From assembly GCF_024763615.1 (NCBI RefSeq), contig NC_077223.1, forward strand, positions 6,014,001 through 6,078,000: a stretch of DNA of 64,000 nt, read 5' to 3'. The stretch is from Phlebotomus papatasi (Eukaryota; Arthropoda; Insecta; Diptera; Psychodidae). The translations under genes and the position numbers were made by a program. Positions within the stretch are counted from its first letter, which is position 1. Each line of letters opens with the position of its first letter. The notes below the pieces were generated by a model. It did not search any database, was not told where the DNA came from, and was given only the letters and a program-made list of their open reading frames with translations. This document shows, one piece after another, positions 35,861 to 46,410 of the stretch.

Positions 35861-36927
35861 TATGTTGACTTAATTTGCTACTTGGGCATGGGCATCAATC
35901 AGACACTCTTGGATTAATTATTTTATCAAACTTTTACTTTTAAACAAAAGGAATATTTAATAAATCAATTATCATAGTAAAATAATATGAACTATAAAAT
36001 ATCTACTCTAATTTATTTTATTGTTTCTGCCCAATCTGAATTAATTGACTAATCTTTAGGAAAGTAATCCCTCACTTAAAATCTCTCCAGTATTCTGTGC
36101 TTTTGCAACGTAAATTTCCCTATATCCTAATTGGTAAAGTTTACACTAAAATATATTGACACTATTATAAAAGGACTCTAGGGGGGAGTACAATATAATT
36201 TCAGCAACACCACTAAGCTTTCACGTCACATTTCGAGAAAACGACATGGGAGGAAGTTTTATGGTCAGGTCGTATTACCCCAGGTTAAAATGGTCTCCTT
36301 CGCTCTTTTGGCATATTGACCTGCAAATGGCAAATGAATTAGAGCTATATTGTTGTGGAAAGCTTCATAATGGTTTTCATTGTTTTTTTTTATATGCTTT
36401 CTGCAACTCCCTAAATCGGATATTCACCTTTTTATTTTGCTTAGAGCGCTTCAATGTTCTAAATCTTTATGTAGTTTTTTATTGCTTGAACTCAAACAGA
36501 AAACTATATACATAATCTATCGATTTTAAGCTATATATACATTTTGAATCCTCATACCCAAATATCTTGATGAAATTCTGGAATACTAAAGTTTCTCTAA
36601 GAAAAAGAAACATTCAAGAAAATACCTTCAATGATTTATCTTCATTACAGTCATTACGGTTATGTTTTTGAAGTAACTTATAGTCTTTTCTCCGTACAAA
36701 CTTCAGTTCGAACAATTATTCATTTTAAAACTTTCATTATCAAAGTTAATATTATTATCTTAACAACTTTGGGTGTCCCTAACTTCGTCACTTAACACTT
36801 GTAAAAATAAAAGGATCAAATTTCAAACGTTCAATGCACATTTATCATAATGGAACATGTTAATTTGATCCATCCTTTGCTAAAGGATCAATTTGGTCCC
36901 TTTATTTTTACCAGTGAATATATGGAC
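35861..36927. other. AT-rich gene-free DNA
   Basis: No recognised feature. An open frame at 36246-36515 is hydrophobic and Phe/Cys-rich without family resemblance and is not called. Confidence 0.4.
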
Positions 36928-37200
36928 TGGTTATTTTATGAGTCAAGTGGTAGAGCACTCGTTTTATGATGCAAGTGACCCGAGTTCGACTCTCCTTAGG
37001 TTACCAGGATTTTTTCTAGCAGTCAAGATAACATGTATATGAGTAGTATAGATGTATAACAAAAATTAAGAATGGATGTCTAGAAATCTCGCTTGCGAGA
37101 AGGCTTACTTCTCCTACGCCTACGGTATGTTTTTCCCATACTCTTATTAAATTTAAGCACTCCTATAGAATTTCTTAATCAATTCAGTTGCAATTATATT
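36928..37200 (+). mobile_element. tRNA-derived SINE
   Basis: The head (about 36928-37010) has a tRNA-like internal Pol III promoter: box A GTCAAGTGGTAGAGC and box B GAGTTCGACTC about 40 bp later, and an end GGTTACCA resembling an acceptor stem. An unrelated body follows. The anticodon arm is degenerate, so this is a SINE rather than a working tRNA. The 3' boundary is uncertain. Confidence 0.55.
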
Positions 37201-37518
37201 TAATTGAAAGGTCTTAAAATTTTCGACGCCACTGTATTAGTTTTATCGGTAATAAATCGGTAAATTACCGATTTTAATAATTATATGATTCTAGATCATG
37301 TTTGGACACTGAGCAAATGAGCAGTTAAGTAGTAAAAAATTAAGTTTGTTCTGCAAAATTTCAAACTTTATCAATATTCTATTTTCAACTTTAAAAGCAG
37401 TGAAATTTTCATGCAAGAGTTTCACAAAAACAAAAATTAAAGTATTCCATTTTAACTGCAAACAACTTATAATGTTAAATTTAAATTAGTAAATTGATTT
37501 ATTACTAAATTCATAGTA

Positions 37519-37748
37519 GGGTAAAGTGATACAAGTCGGACATAGTGTTACAAGTTGGACAATTCGCCGGTACAAGTTGGACAGGGATTTTTTCTTGATA
37601 AATACAGTACATTTTTTTCTTAAGCACAAGGAATCAAATTATAAAACTAAACCATTAAAAATATACAAATAAAAATGAAGTACTAAATTTATCAAGACAA
37701 AAAGCCCTGTCCTAATTGTACCATTGTCCAACTTGTACTACTTTACCC
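37519..37748. mobile_element. MITE with GGGTAAAGTG ends (ACAAGTTGGACA family), copy 1
   Basis: The ends GGGTAAAGTGATACAAGT and the complement GGGTAAAGTAGTACAAGT are flanked by TA. 'acaagttggac' repeats three times at the left. A second copy in reverse lies at 41510-41724. Confidence 0.8.
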
Positions 37749-37789
37749 TAAATCGGTTTAGAAGATACCCAAAAAAGAGTTGAAAGAGA

Positions 37790-38470
37790 ATTCGTAGAGT
37801 GCTGGACTATAGTACGAAAACTTTATCACTTCCTTTTACTGCTTGAACTCAAAGAGAGAGCAGTTATATAATCGTCAACTTCCGGTCTTCGATAACCCCT
37901 AATAAAAAAAAACAATATCTCCAGATGTTGTTTTTTTGGTTTCTCTCAAAATTGGCCCAAGCTTTTTCAAAGATTTTCGAATATGTTTTAAAGGTAGTTA
38001 CAGACGAACATTTCGTCCAAACGTACCTATGACCGGAAAACTCGTCATTTTGAATTATAGAAGATCAAAGGTCAACCACTTTGGAGGGCCCATTTTTCAA
38101 CCGATTTGGTTCAACTTGGATTTTTTTGAAAGGTATTGAAATTTCGAATCCGGGTACATCGGTCGCCATCGGTAACGAATCGGTTAAGTACCGATTTTTG
38201 AATAATTATTTTCGGAATTTATTTTTTACTTGACCTTAAGTTTGTTCCCGAGCTAGAGGGCAAACTGTAACAGATATTGAATTCCGATCTTCGATGACTA
38301 CTCCATTATTTTAAATGCTTTCGCATTGTCCATAAACAAGATTAAATCGGCAGTAAACCTATGTAAATACAACAAATATGCTAACGGAAAGGACTTTCTC
38401 TTGAGTTCGAGCATTTCGTAAAGTTGGGATGCTTTGTCATCTCTTTTTTGATTTATTTTTGCGATTTTTT
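37790..38470. repeat. R1 dispersed repeat, well-preserved copy
   Basis: Contains most R1 modules in order: a hairpin around 'gaactcaaagagagagcag', 'cttccggtcttcgataaccc', 'cccaagctttttcaaag', 'cgaacatttcgtccaaacg', 'ggtcaaccactttggagg', 'ttttgaaaggtattgaaatt', and near the end 'ttgggatgctttgtcatctc'. An open frame at 37936-38139 is not conserved in other copies. Confidence 0.6.
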
Positions 38471-38789
38471 AAGTCAGCAATCTCTTGTCATTAGTGTACA
38501 ATAACTATTTATAATATTTCTCTTAAAAATGAAAATTATCATTCATTAGTATTTTCAGAAAAACTTCTTAAATGATAAGGATTATATAAGGTTCCAATCG
38601 GCTATATCGGTTCGATTTTTTAAGGTCAGATGTTAAACGGTTTTACTAGTTTTGTTTATCGCTTTCATATTATTATGGAATTTCGGTCAGTGAAAAGCGT
38701 TTAATCCTTAAAAGGTTAAGGCGAATGCCCTAGACAAACTTACGACGAGAGACGGCTTAATATAATTGTAATCAAAATAATGATCAGTA

Positions 38790-38962
38790 GAGGAATTCTA
38801 TAACAACATGACAATGTCATATGATAAATTTTCGTGATTTAATTCGAATGCAGGATAACATTGCAGACCGGTGAGTACCAAATGACCGTTATAAGGGTTA
38901 TAAGCAGCGCTTATAACCCTTAATTTGTCATATGACATTGTCATAGAGTTACAGAATTCCCC
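38790..38962. mobile_element. 173-bp palindromic MITE
   Basis: The left end GAGGAATTCT pairs with the right end AGAATTCCCC, TA on both sides. Inside, 'atgacaatgtcatatga' and its complement, and at the centre 'aagggttataagcagcgctt' with its pairing partner. The surrounding 38.72-39.04 kb has a further weak inverted pair ('cggcttaat'). Confidence 0.65.
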
Positions 38963-40799
38963 TATAGATTGCATTTATGTCCGTTTCTGACTACTCCTCC
39001 CTCGGCTTAATTCGTATGCGTGTCTATGGCGTAAGGGGCTATATGGTATGCCATTCACGCTTCCTTGAAATTGCTACTTAATCACCCCTTGTTTCCAGAA
39101 TAACAATACAATCGTGATATGCTTATGTAGCCCATTGTGCCTTTTATATACATATAATATATATAATCTTTGGATTATTTGAGCACACAAAGAAAGGCAT
39201 CCTCACATAGGAAGATTTTGGAGATATACTAAAGATATTTTATGCCTGTGTGAACTTAATTATTTGAGTTTAAAATCTTGAAAACTTCTGCATTAAGCTG
39301 TGTAGTAGGAATATGTTGATTTTTATATAAATAAGAGAAATTCTACTCCTAATTAAAAAGCATTGCGCTCTGGAGTTTGAACAATAACACAAATGAGTAG
39401 CAGAACTATTTTAATTATTGTGATTTTTTTAGTTTTCAAGACAACAATATTGCGATGGCATATGAATTTTCTTCTATGAAATTTAAAATTAAAATTAGAA
39501 AAGCATCCAAAGTTTAAGGCAAAACAATATAAACTTTAAATGACAAAGCCAAACATATTACAAACTTTTGATCTTTTGATATCACAAGTTTATCAGGAAA
39601 AATTCTATTAGGAAAAGTTCTAGTGACATTTGTTTTATATATTTATTTGGGCTTCAGCAAGATTGAAATAATAAATAAGGTTATGTTGGAATGTTCATAT
39701 TTTGCAGCTGAATTATTTATTTGCCCACCTTCCAAGACCTTTTCAAGATAAATTGTTGCGTTTATTTCAATTCAATGATTCAATAATACGAATTGAGAGC
39801 TACCATCGGTAGTGTATGATAATCGCTCGTTCTATATCAATTTTGACGACAAATAATACGATTAAAAGCGTTAGTAGTAGAAATAAGAAGGATTCTGAAT
39901 TAATTAATTTACATATTACTTTATCAAACACTTGCCTAAATGTATCTATCCTTGGCGGAAAGAGGATGGTAAGAGCCGCGTGTTCAAGATAATTTTCTCA
40001 ATATTTCAAACAATCAAGCATTAAATGCAATTAAGTGTGATATGGATAGAAGTACGCCGATTGAACGGTGCCTGCAACCAGTTTCATAATTTCTTCCTTC
40101 TCCTTTGCATAAATCGATTTCCTCATATTATTACATAGACAGTACAATCTCAGCATTTTAATATGATTTTCGCTGTGGAGTTCTACCTTGATTATTATTT
40201 TACGCTATATTGAGCTCCTATGAATTCTACAGCATATTTGTGTTATATTCTGAGCACAAAAGTCTATTTACTCTAGCTAGGGTAAGATGGGGTAATTCGG
40301 AATCATGTCTGTTTCAAAATTTCGAGATGTTTCGAAAAACAAACATCGATGATATTGTCCTTAGGAAGAGAGATAAATGATAAATGATAAAGATAAATGT
40401 CCAGATAAGATTTAGTCGAAAATATCAAAATATAATGCTTTTCGAACTCATTGACTTTTCGTAATTAAATGGTTGTTATAAGTATTTTGGATGAGAATAT
40501 ATGACCTCCAGTGATTTATTTATTTCTAATAACACAATTTAAGTACCAGAAAATTGTTGAAATTGTGAGCAGAAGAAAAACCGCAATTACACCTAAATAA
40601 TTGAGTGAACAAATAAAATGCGGTGAAGAGATATTTACTTCGTGCCAAGATTTCCCTCGATAGTCTTTAGAAAAGGACTAAAAATTTCATAGCAAAGACA
40701 TTTTCTGCATTTAATTTAACGAGCAAATATAAAAAGGACAAGAGTCAGAAGTCATGCAATGATAAAAGTAATTTCAGTGAGTAGTTTAAAAATTTTGTA
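38963..40799. other. AT-rich gene-free DNA
   Basis: No recognised gene or well-defined repeat. A solo left end similar to 13006 ('gggtaagatggggtaattcgg') lies at 40281. Confidence 0.4.
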
Positions 40800-41030
40800 G
40801 GGTGAAAGGAACACCTATTGACACTTTAAAAACTCGTGTCAGGACTTATTGACACCCTACTCTGTGTACCATTTGGAATACGAAATTTGAACACTTATCC
40901 TTATGGAAAAACGTAGATTAATGAAAAATGCCATATTTACTTACATTTTATTGGATATATTAAATAAATTTCAACATTTTGACAAAAGTGTCAATAGGGG
41001 TTCCCTGTCGAAGAGGTGCTCATTCGATCC
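40800..41030. mobile_element. MITE with GGGTGAAAGGAACACCTATT ends, copy 1
   Basis: About 231 bp, TA at the left. The left end GGGTGAAAGGAACACCTATT and the right end 'cctgtcgaagaggtgctcat' match the inverted copy at 43683-43913. Interior 'gtgtcaatagg' motifs occur near both ends. Confidence 0.7.
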
Positions 41031-41509
41031 TTTGCAATATTCACGAGATAAATCATTTTCATGGAGTGAATTCTACGGAAAGTGAAACATAAATGATAAA
41101 TTGATAGATTTTTATTCCTCAATAATTCATTTTAGAATTCTTAAACTTAGATTTAGCATAAACAGAAAGAAGATATTTCGTTAAATTGTAAATGTTTGTT
41201 AATTTCTAATGGGAACTTACGAAATTATCGTAAATCGTATAACCCACTAAAAAGTTGATAAATGTTTATACTTTTTCACGTAAGTTTTCGTAAACACACA
41301 AAATTGTTTGTAAAATTTTGTCATTTGTTCGTAATGATTTGTCAGATAAGCAAAAAAGTTTGTAATGTAACAAACGACAATAATTTTAACATGGTCGATT
41401 GTTTTTCTTGCTTAAGAAAATAATCTAAATATATTCAGCTTAATTCTAAAGGCTTCAAAAAAGGTTTCATTCTAAAGGCTTGCTGTCTTTAGGGCAAAGT
41501 TTGGGAATA

Positions 41510-41724
41510 GAGTAAAGTGGTACAAGTTGGACAGGGCTTTTTTTCTTGACAAATTTAATACTTCATTTTTATTTGTATATTTTTAATGCTTTAGTTTTAT
41601 AATTTGATTCCTTGTGCTTAAAAACAAATTTTGTACTGTATTTATCAAGAAAAAAGCCATGTCCAACTTGTAGCCGCAAATTGTCCAACTTGTAACCCTA
41701 TGTCCAACTTATATCACTTTACCC
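41510..41724. mobile_element. MITE ACAAGTTGGACA family, copy 2 (reverse)
   Basis: Inverted relative to 37519-37748, same ends (GAGTAAAGTGGTACAAGT; right complement GGGTAAAGTGATATAAGT), TA duplication, 215 bp. Confidence 0.8.
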
Positions 41725-42045
41725 TATTTGTGATAAAAGGTCACTTCAGCATCAAATGGTTCTTCTTGCTGTATTTTGAAAAATTGTCGTTGTATTTAGC
41801 TGCTGAGGATTGTCTTCATCAGTCACAGCCATATCGGAATATAATAAGTAATTCTGATATGAATAGAGTTAAAATTAAACCCAAAAACAAATTAAAATAT
41901 AGTGTACCAAGGGGTATTGAAAGCATAGTTCGGATTACAATTGCTTTACCTCTCAAGAACTGTCTGTTGGCGACGCAATTCCGTCAAAGGCTACAAGGAC
42001 AACTTTAAGGAGAATTATTGGAGATTATTTAAAATTTTTGTTTAG

Positions 42046-42724
42046 AATGGGTGAACAGGGTAATATGAAAAGACATCCAAAATTGACTCGAGCTCCAGAA
42101 GTATCGTTTCATCCCCTTGCAACAACATCAAGTAGCAGCCTTCAAGATAGTAATTCAAGCATTTCTTCTCAACCATTGATCAGCCGCAGTGATAACTGTT
42201 TGGCAAATAAGACTGAGGGTGAGGTCAAAATTCGCGGCAAGAATGCCAAGAAGGAGACCAAGGGAAGTCCCCTGCTGCAACAAACAAAGTCTGATGAGTC
42301 AACCTTTAGCTTCATGCGCTTCCCAAGTTTCTCCTTCCGGCGCAGCAGCCGCAATGGCAAGTCCAAATCACCAGATAGCTCAGCACGTTCCTCAGCTGAA
42401 CATTCGCCCCAGCATAGTCAATCTAGTTCTCAGAGAGAATCTCCTGTGGCTGGTGTTTTGGCCACACTAACACGCAGACCCCCAGCAACTCCTCATCCAA
42501 AGCTCTGTCACAATGTATCCCACTTATCGGATAATCCACACGCCATCCCAATTAATCTTCCACAACAAGAAGTTAGAGGAGCATCTCCAGCATCAAGTGA
42601 ATGTGCCACAGAAAAACCATTTGAGACAAAGACAAATCCCACCGAAACCATCAAGGGTGATGAGTTGCTCAAAGCTACCATGAAAATATGTTTAGTTGTT
42701 TCACCGCCCAGCAGTAAGTTACAG
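42046..42724 (+). CDS. Gene B, first visible coding exon (Ser-rich protein)
   Basis: The acceptor ttttgtttag is followed by A and ATG at 42047, so an upstream untranslated exon is likely. The frame is open for 226 codons to CAG|gtaatc at 42724 (phase 0). The protein begins MGEQGNMKRHPKLTRAPEVS. It is Ser-rich with a strongly basic patch FSFMRFPSFSFRRSSRNGKSKSP-like (split here: FSFMRFPSFSF, RRSSRNGKSKSP), then polar SSAEHSPQHSQSSSQRESP and LTRRPPATPHPK. The end KICLVVSPPSSKLQ is the only ordered-looking segment. No domain is recognised; it looks like the disordered N-terminus of a larger signalling or membrane protein. A splice from gene A exon 2 would need the alternative acceptor at 42058 (gaacag|GGT). 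Confidence 0.65.
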
Positions 42725-42807
42725 GTAATCGTGATATATAAGGTCATTGCATAAGCTCGTGCCGAATTCTAAGATAAACTTTGACAAATTATTTTCTTTT
42801 ATAAATA

Positions 42808-43595
42808 GGGGGAACTGGGGCAGCTATGAAATTTTTATTTTTTTTTTCTATTTTTAAATGAACCTGAACCTTGTGATGATATACAGTAGGTGTCAAAAGT
42901 TTGTTGCCTTACGTATGATCGTTAAACCAGGTGCAAAAAACTATAGAAAAAATTACTTTTTCGAATTTTTCTTTTTGCAAATTAATTGCCGGTAATCCGT
43001 AGATCTTATTTATATATTTTAAAAATAATAATTAATTTTATACCATATAAAAAATTATTGTTTTCCTAAAGTTGGTCATTTTTGAAAAATTAAAAGTTTG
43101 TTGCCTCATTTAAAGAAAAAGAACTAATTTAAAATAAATAAATTATACACATCTACCCTAGATAACTTAACCAATGTACAAACCCACCATTGGCCTTTCA
43201 AATGACATAAACTCAAAATGTAACCGGTTTACATTAAGTTGGTTGCATGTTTTGATCATTTTAAATTAGTTCTTTAAATGAGGCAACAAACTTTTGATTT
43301 TTCAAAAATGACCAACTTTTGGAAAACAATTATTTTTTATATGAAATAAATTAAATAATTTTTCCGAAATACATAAATAAGATCTACGGATTAAAGGCAA
43401 CTAATTTGCAAAAAGAAAAAAAATAAAAATTATTTTTTTCTATCAGTTTTTGCACCTGATTTGCCGAACATACATGAGGCAACAAACTTATGATACCTAC
43501 TGTAATTGATGATATAATGCTCAATGCCATTTAAAAACAGGTAGAAAAAGTCCAGTTTTAAAGCTGCCCCACTTCAAAGGTGCCTCACTTCCCCC
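42808..43595. mobile_element. Family T MITE, copy 6, split by a 619-bp element
   Basis: The outer ends GGGGGAACTGGGGCAGC and the complement GGGGGAAGTGAGGCACC are flanked by TA. The host halves join across 42884-43502. It lies 84 bp into gene B's intron. Confidence 0.75.
42884..43502. mobile_element. 619-bp Tc1/mariner-type MITE with double inverted repeats
   Basis: The termini CAGTAGGTGTCAAAAGTTTG and the complement CAGTAGGTATCATAAGTTTG are flanked by TA. A second inner inverted pair repeats 'aaagtttgttgcctcattt'. No ORF. The CAGT ends and TA target are typical of Tc1/mariner. Confidence 0.8.
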
Positions 43596-43682
43596 TATTG
43601 TCTTTTATCAAGAATGTAATGCTAATTATTCTTTGAGTTCGAATGACACATGAAAAAGTACCCTTTTGATAACTTAAGTGTA

Positions 43683-43913
43683 GGGTCGAAGGAACACCTC
43701 TTCGACAGGTAACCCCTTTTGACACTTTTAGTAAAATGTTGAAATTTATTTAGCATGTCTAATAAAATTTAAGTATAGTATGATCTTTTTACTGTACCAT
43801 ACCTATTCCTATATAGAGAAATGTTCGAATTTCATACCCCAAATTGTACAGAGAAAGGTGTCAATAGGTTCTAACACGAGCTCTTAAAGTGTCAATAGGT
43901 GTTCCTTTCACCC
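43683..43913. mobile_element. MITE GGGTGAAAGGAACACC family, copy 2 (reverse)
   Basis: 231 bp, TA on both sides, inverted relative to 40800-41030. The right-end complement GGGTGAAAGGAACACCTATT is identical to the left end of copy 1. Confidence 0.8.
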
Positions 43914-44329
43914 TAATTTAAATTTTTGCCATTCAAAAATAAAAGTTTAAACCTCGAGATAAATTTAAGAGAATCGACGAAGATTCGGCACGAACTTCCG
44001 CATTCACCTGTTTCTGTTTTTAATTGCAAAAGAGGCGTTAGAAAAGTCTCTTCAATAATTTGTTTCTCTTATTGTTTGATTAGTAGTTTTATAATTTCTA
44101 TATAATTTAGATTTAGCTTTATTCAATCATAAAATGTTATTTTGCAGAATATACCAAACATACCTCTTCATACACTTTTGGACATTTACCAAAACTATAA
44201 ATTAGCAATAATATTTTATTTAATCATATTACACAGTAAATTAAAATATTTCTTCAAAAATATTTGGGAAAATTTTATAATTAATAAATGAAGAAAAAAA
44301 TAAATAGATAACAGGATTGATGTAATTAT

Positions 44330-45620
44330 GTGAAGTGAAAAGTTCTGAACCCTATTAAGCTTTATTTTTAAGATGACATTAACATAAAGATTATCTAAAC
44401 AAAGTATGCACCATTTGGTCGATCACTTTCGTTTATTTCGATGACAATGTAACAATCCCACAATTGAAGAAGTCATCATCCCTGGCTAGCTCATTTTTAC
44501 AAACCTCTCTTGAGGACAGATTTGTACCGTCAAAAAAAATTGCAAATGCCTCAAAGGTGATAATCGTTTGGTGCAAGGTCTAGACTATACGGTGGGTCCG
44601 ATAGGACTTCCCATCCAAGATCTCGAAGCTTCTGCCGCGTCGTTAAAAGTGTGCGGCCTAGCGTTGTCCTGATGGAACACAACAACAACACTCAACCTCT
44701 ATTCGTCAATTCTGAGCGCTTTTGAGTGATCGTCTGCTTCATTCTGGTCAGTTACAGACAAAAGAGGACCGAATTCAGCCTTTGACCATTGGGCAGCAGC
44801 TCAAAGACCTTTTAGCCGTTAATCCTGTCTTGGAGATTATTTGGGCCGGCTCGTTAAGCATGGACCACGATTTTTTCCGACTGTTGTTTTCTTATGTGAC
44901 CCATTATCGATCGCCAATTACCATCCGTTTCAAAAACAGGTGAATTGATTTCGTTTCGTTTCAGCAAAGAGTCGTAGATATCAATTCGGTCCAAAAGGTT
45001 CTTTTGCGACAATTCGTGTGGCACTGTGATAATGATAACCTATTTTACAGTTTCTATCCTGACTGAAACACTCACTTTTAGTTTTAACAAATCTATCAGT
45101 AATTTCTCGCATCAAAGTACATGCGTCTTTATTTGTTTGCTGCTGTCAACCTTCTTCTTCTGCTGTAACTTCCCCGTCCTGGACACACACCAATTGATCG
45201 ACATATCCCAGCTGACGTCACTCCAGTTCCCACAGGCACCCGTACATCTAGCCCATCTAGCTTCTTCCTAGGCCAACCTTGTTCAAATGGTTCCGAACTG
45301 TTTTCCGACTAATTTTCAGTTCTTGGGCAAGAGAATAAGTGCTCTCGTGCCGGTCCAACTCTATGATTTCTAAAATTTTATCGATTCACAATTTATCGAT
45401 CGACATTTTCGACAATTGGCCTACCATAGCGTGATTTATTTTTGACGTCCACGCTTTTCAGAACGGAATCGTTTCAACCACTGATTTACTATCGTATCAG
45501 ATACTGTATTGGGTCGCAATAATACTAAAGAACATATCGAATTCGCACTTGCTTTACCGTCTTTTTTTAAAGGTCATACAACTGCCTTCACCAAGCATAA
45601 AACTATCAAAGAACATTTTG
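44330..45620 (-). pseudogene. Decayed mariner transposase with an internal insertion
   Basis: Pieces of a mariner-family transposase follow in order on the minus strand. RPNTVSDTIVNQWLKRFRS (about 45530-45460) is the HTH linker. ALILLPKN-type HTH pieces and a 'KKLD' stretch (about 45270) come next. ELSQKNLLDRIDIYDSLLKR (about 45020-44960) continues in frame with NEI. Then come pieces matching the FHQDNARPHT motif (about 44675-44645) and LGWEVL..PPYS.DLAPNDYHL (about 44620-44560). The C-terminal NGAYFV lies near 44405. Many stops and shifts are present. About 45060-45265 is a GC-rich piece that does not belong and separates 'KKLD' from the PHEL block. Confidence 0.75.
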
Positions 45621-46171
45621 TTAGCGATTACCTTAAAATAAGATTCAATGTTATAAGATGCGATGTAGGGGAAACTGGGGCATCACTGGAACACTGGCTA
45701 GCTTCGAAACTGCGATATTTTAATCAGATATTAGACTTCAGTGGACAATACCAACAGGAACTTATAGATACTATAGGGATGCTTGTCCACTGAATAAAAT
45801 GTTCCAATAGTACAAGTAGAAAATTAGTGTTTGGTACTATCCCATGTTCGGTGATACCCTAATTTCAGGCCTCAGAACTTTCTACTTCACCTTAATGATA
45901 TCTCTCGCAACTTAGAACCGAAGTGCAGAGAAAAATTTTCAAAAGCAATGTCTGATACGACGGATACGACAATTGCGTACTGTGTATCGCTTGACAATTA
46001 ATTTAACTTTAACCTTAAGATTTAAAATAACCAATGAATATTGATTGGGAAAAACATTTAACGATAAAGCGGTCTTCAGACTACAAGTTTAGCTTAGTTC
46101 CGGAAAGTCTCAAAATTGTAAATAGCAACCAATTTTATTAGTTTTTCAGAATGTAAAAAGTTATTAATCCT

Positions 46172-46325
46172 TAATGACCAGCGCACAATAACTTTTGTTT
46201 GTAAACATGTTTTCAAAATTTCCCATGAGAATGAGCGAGATGACTAGATCTAGATCTCACTCACTCTCATTGAAATGTCAAAAACATGTTTACTAAACAA
46301 AAGTTATTGTGCGTTGGGCATAATA
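46172..46325. mobile_element. Short palindromic MITE (GCGCACAATAACTTTTGTTT)
   Basis: About 150 bp; arms GCGCACAATAACTTTTGTTT and the complement of AACAAAAGTTATTGTGCG, centre 'ctagatctagatc'. No coding content. Confidence 0.7.
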
Positions 46326-46345
46326 ATTAATTCCTAGCTCAAATT

Positions 46346-46410
46346 TTGTAAATGTAAATAAAAATAAAATAAATAAATAAAAATAAAAAAAATAATGAAA
46401 ATAAATTAAA
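46346..46410 (+). repeat. A-rich tail of a retroposed sequence
   Basis: TTGTAAATGTAAATAAA followed by A-rich (AAATA)n. The same 17-mer precedes an A-rich tail at 50745, so this is probably the 3' end of a SINE or LINE family. Confidence 0.45.

Noticed and set aside
36246..36515. 89-codon open frame rich in Phe, Leu and Cys
   Set aside because: AT-rich chance frame without a recognisable family, splice context or conservation.
41631..42008. Open frame of 125 codons before gene B, with an acceptor-like gttgtatttag at about 41799
   Set aside because: Its first part lies in a MITE and its splice phase fits neither gene A exon. It could be an untranslated exon of gene B, but nothing supports coding.
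42059..42724. Single-gene model joining gene A exon 2 directly to 42059
   Set aside because: In frame, but needs a weak acceptor (gaacag) 13 bp after a better one and ignores the terminal exon with polyA at 15824-16014. Kept only as an alternative in the findings.
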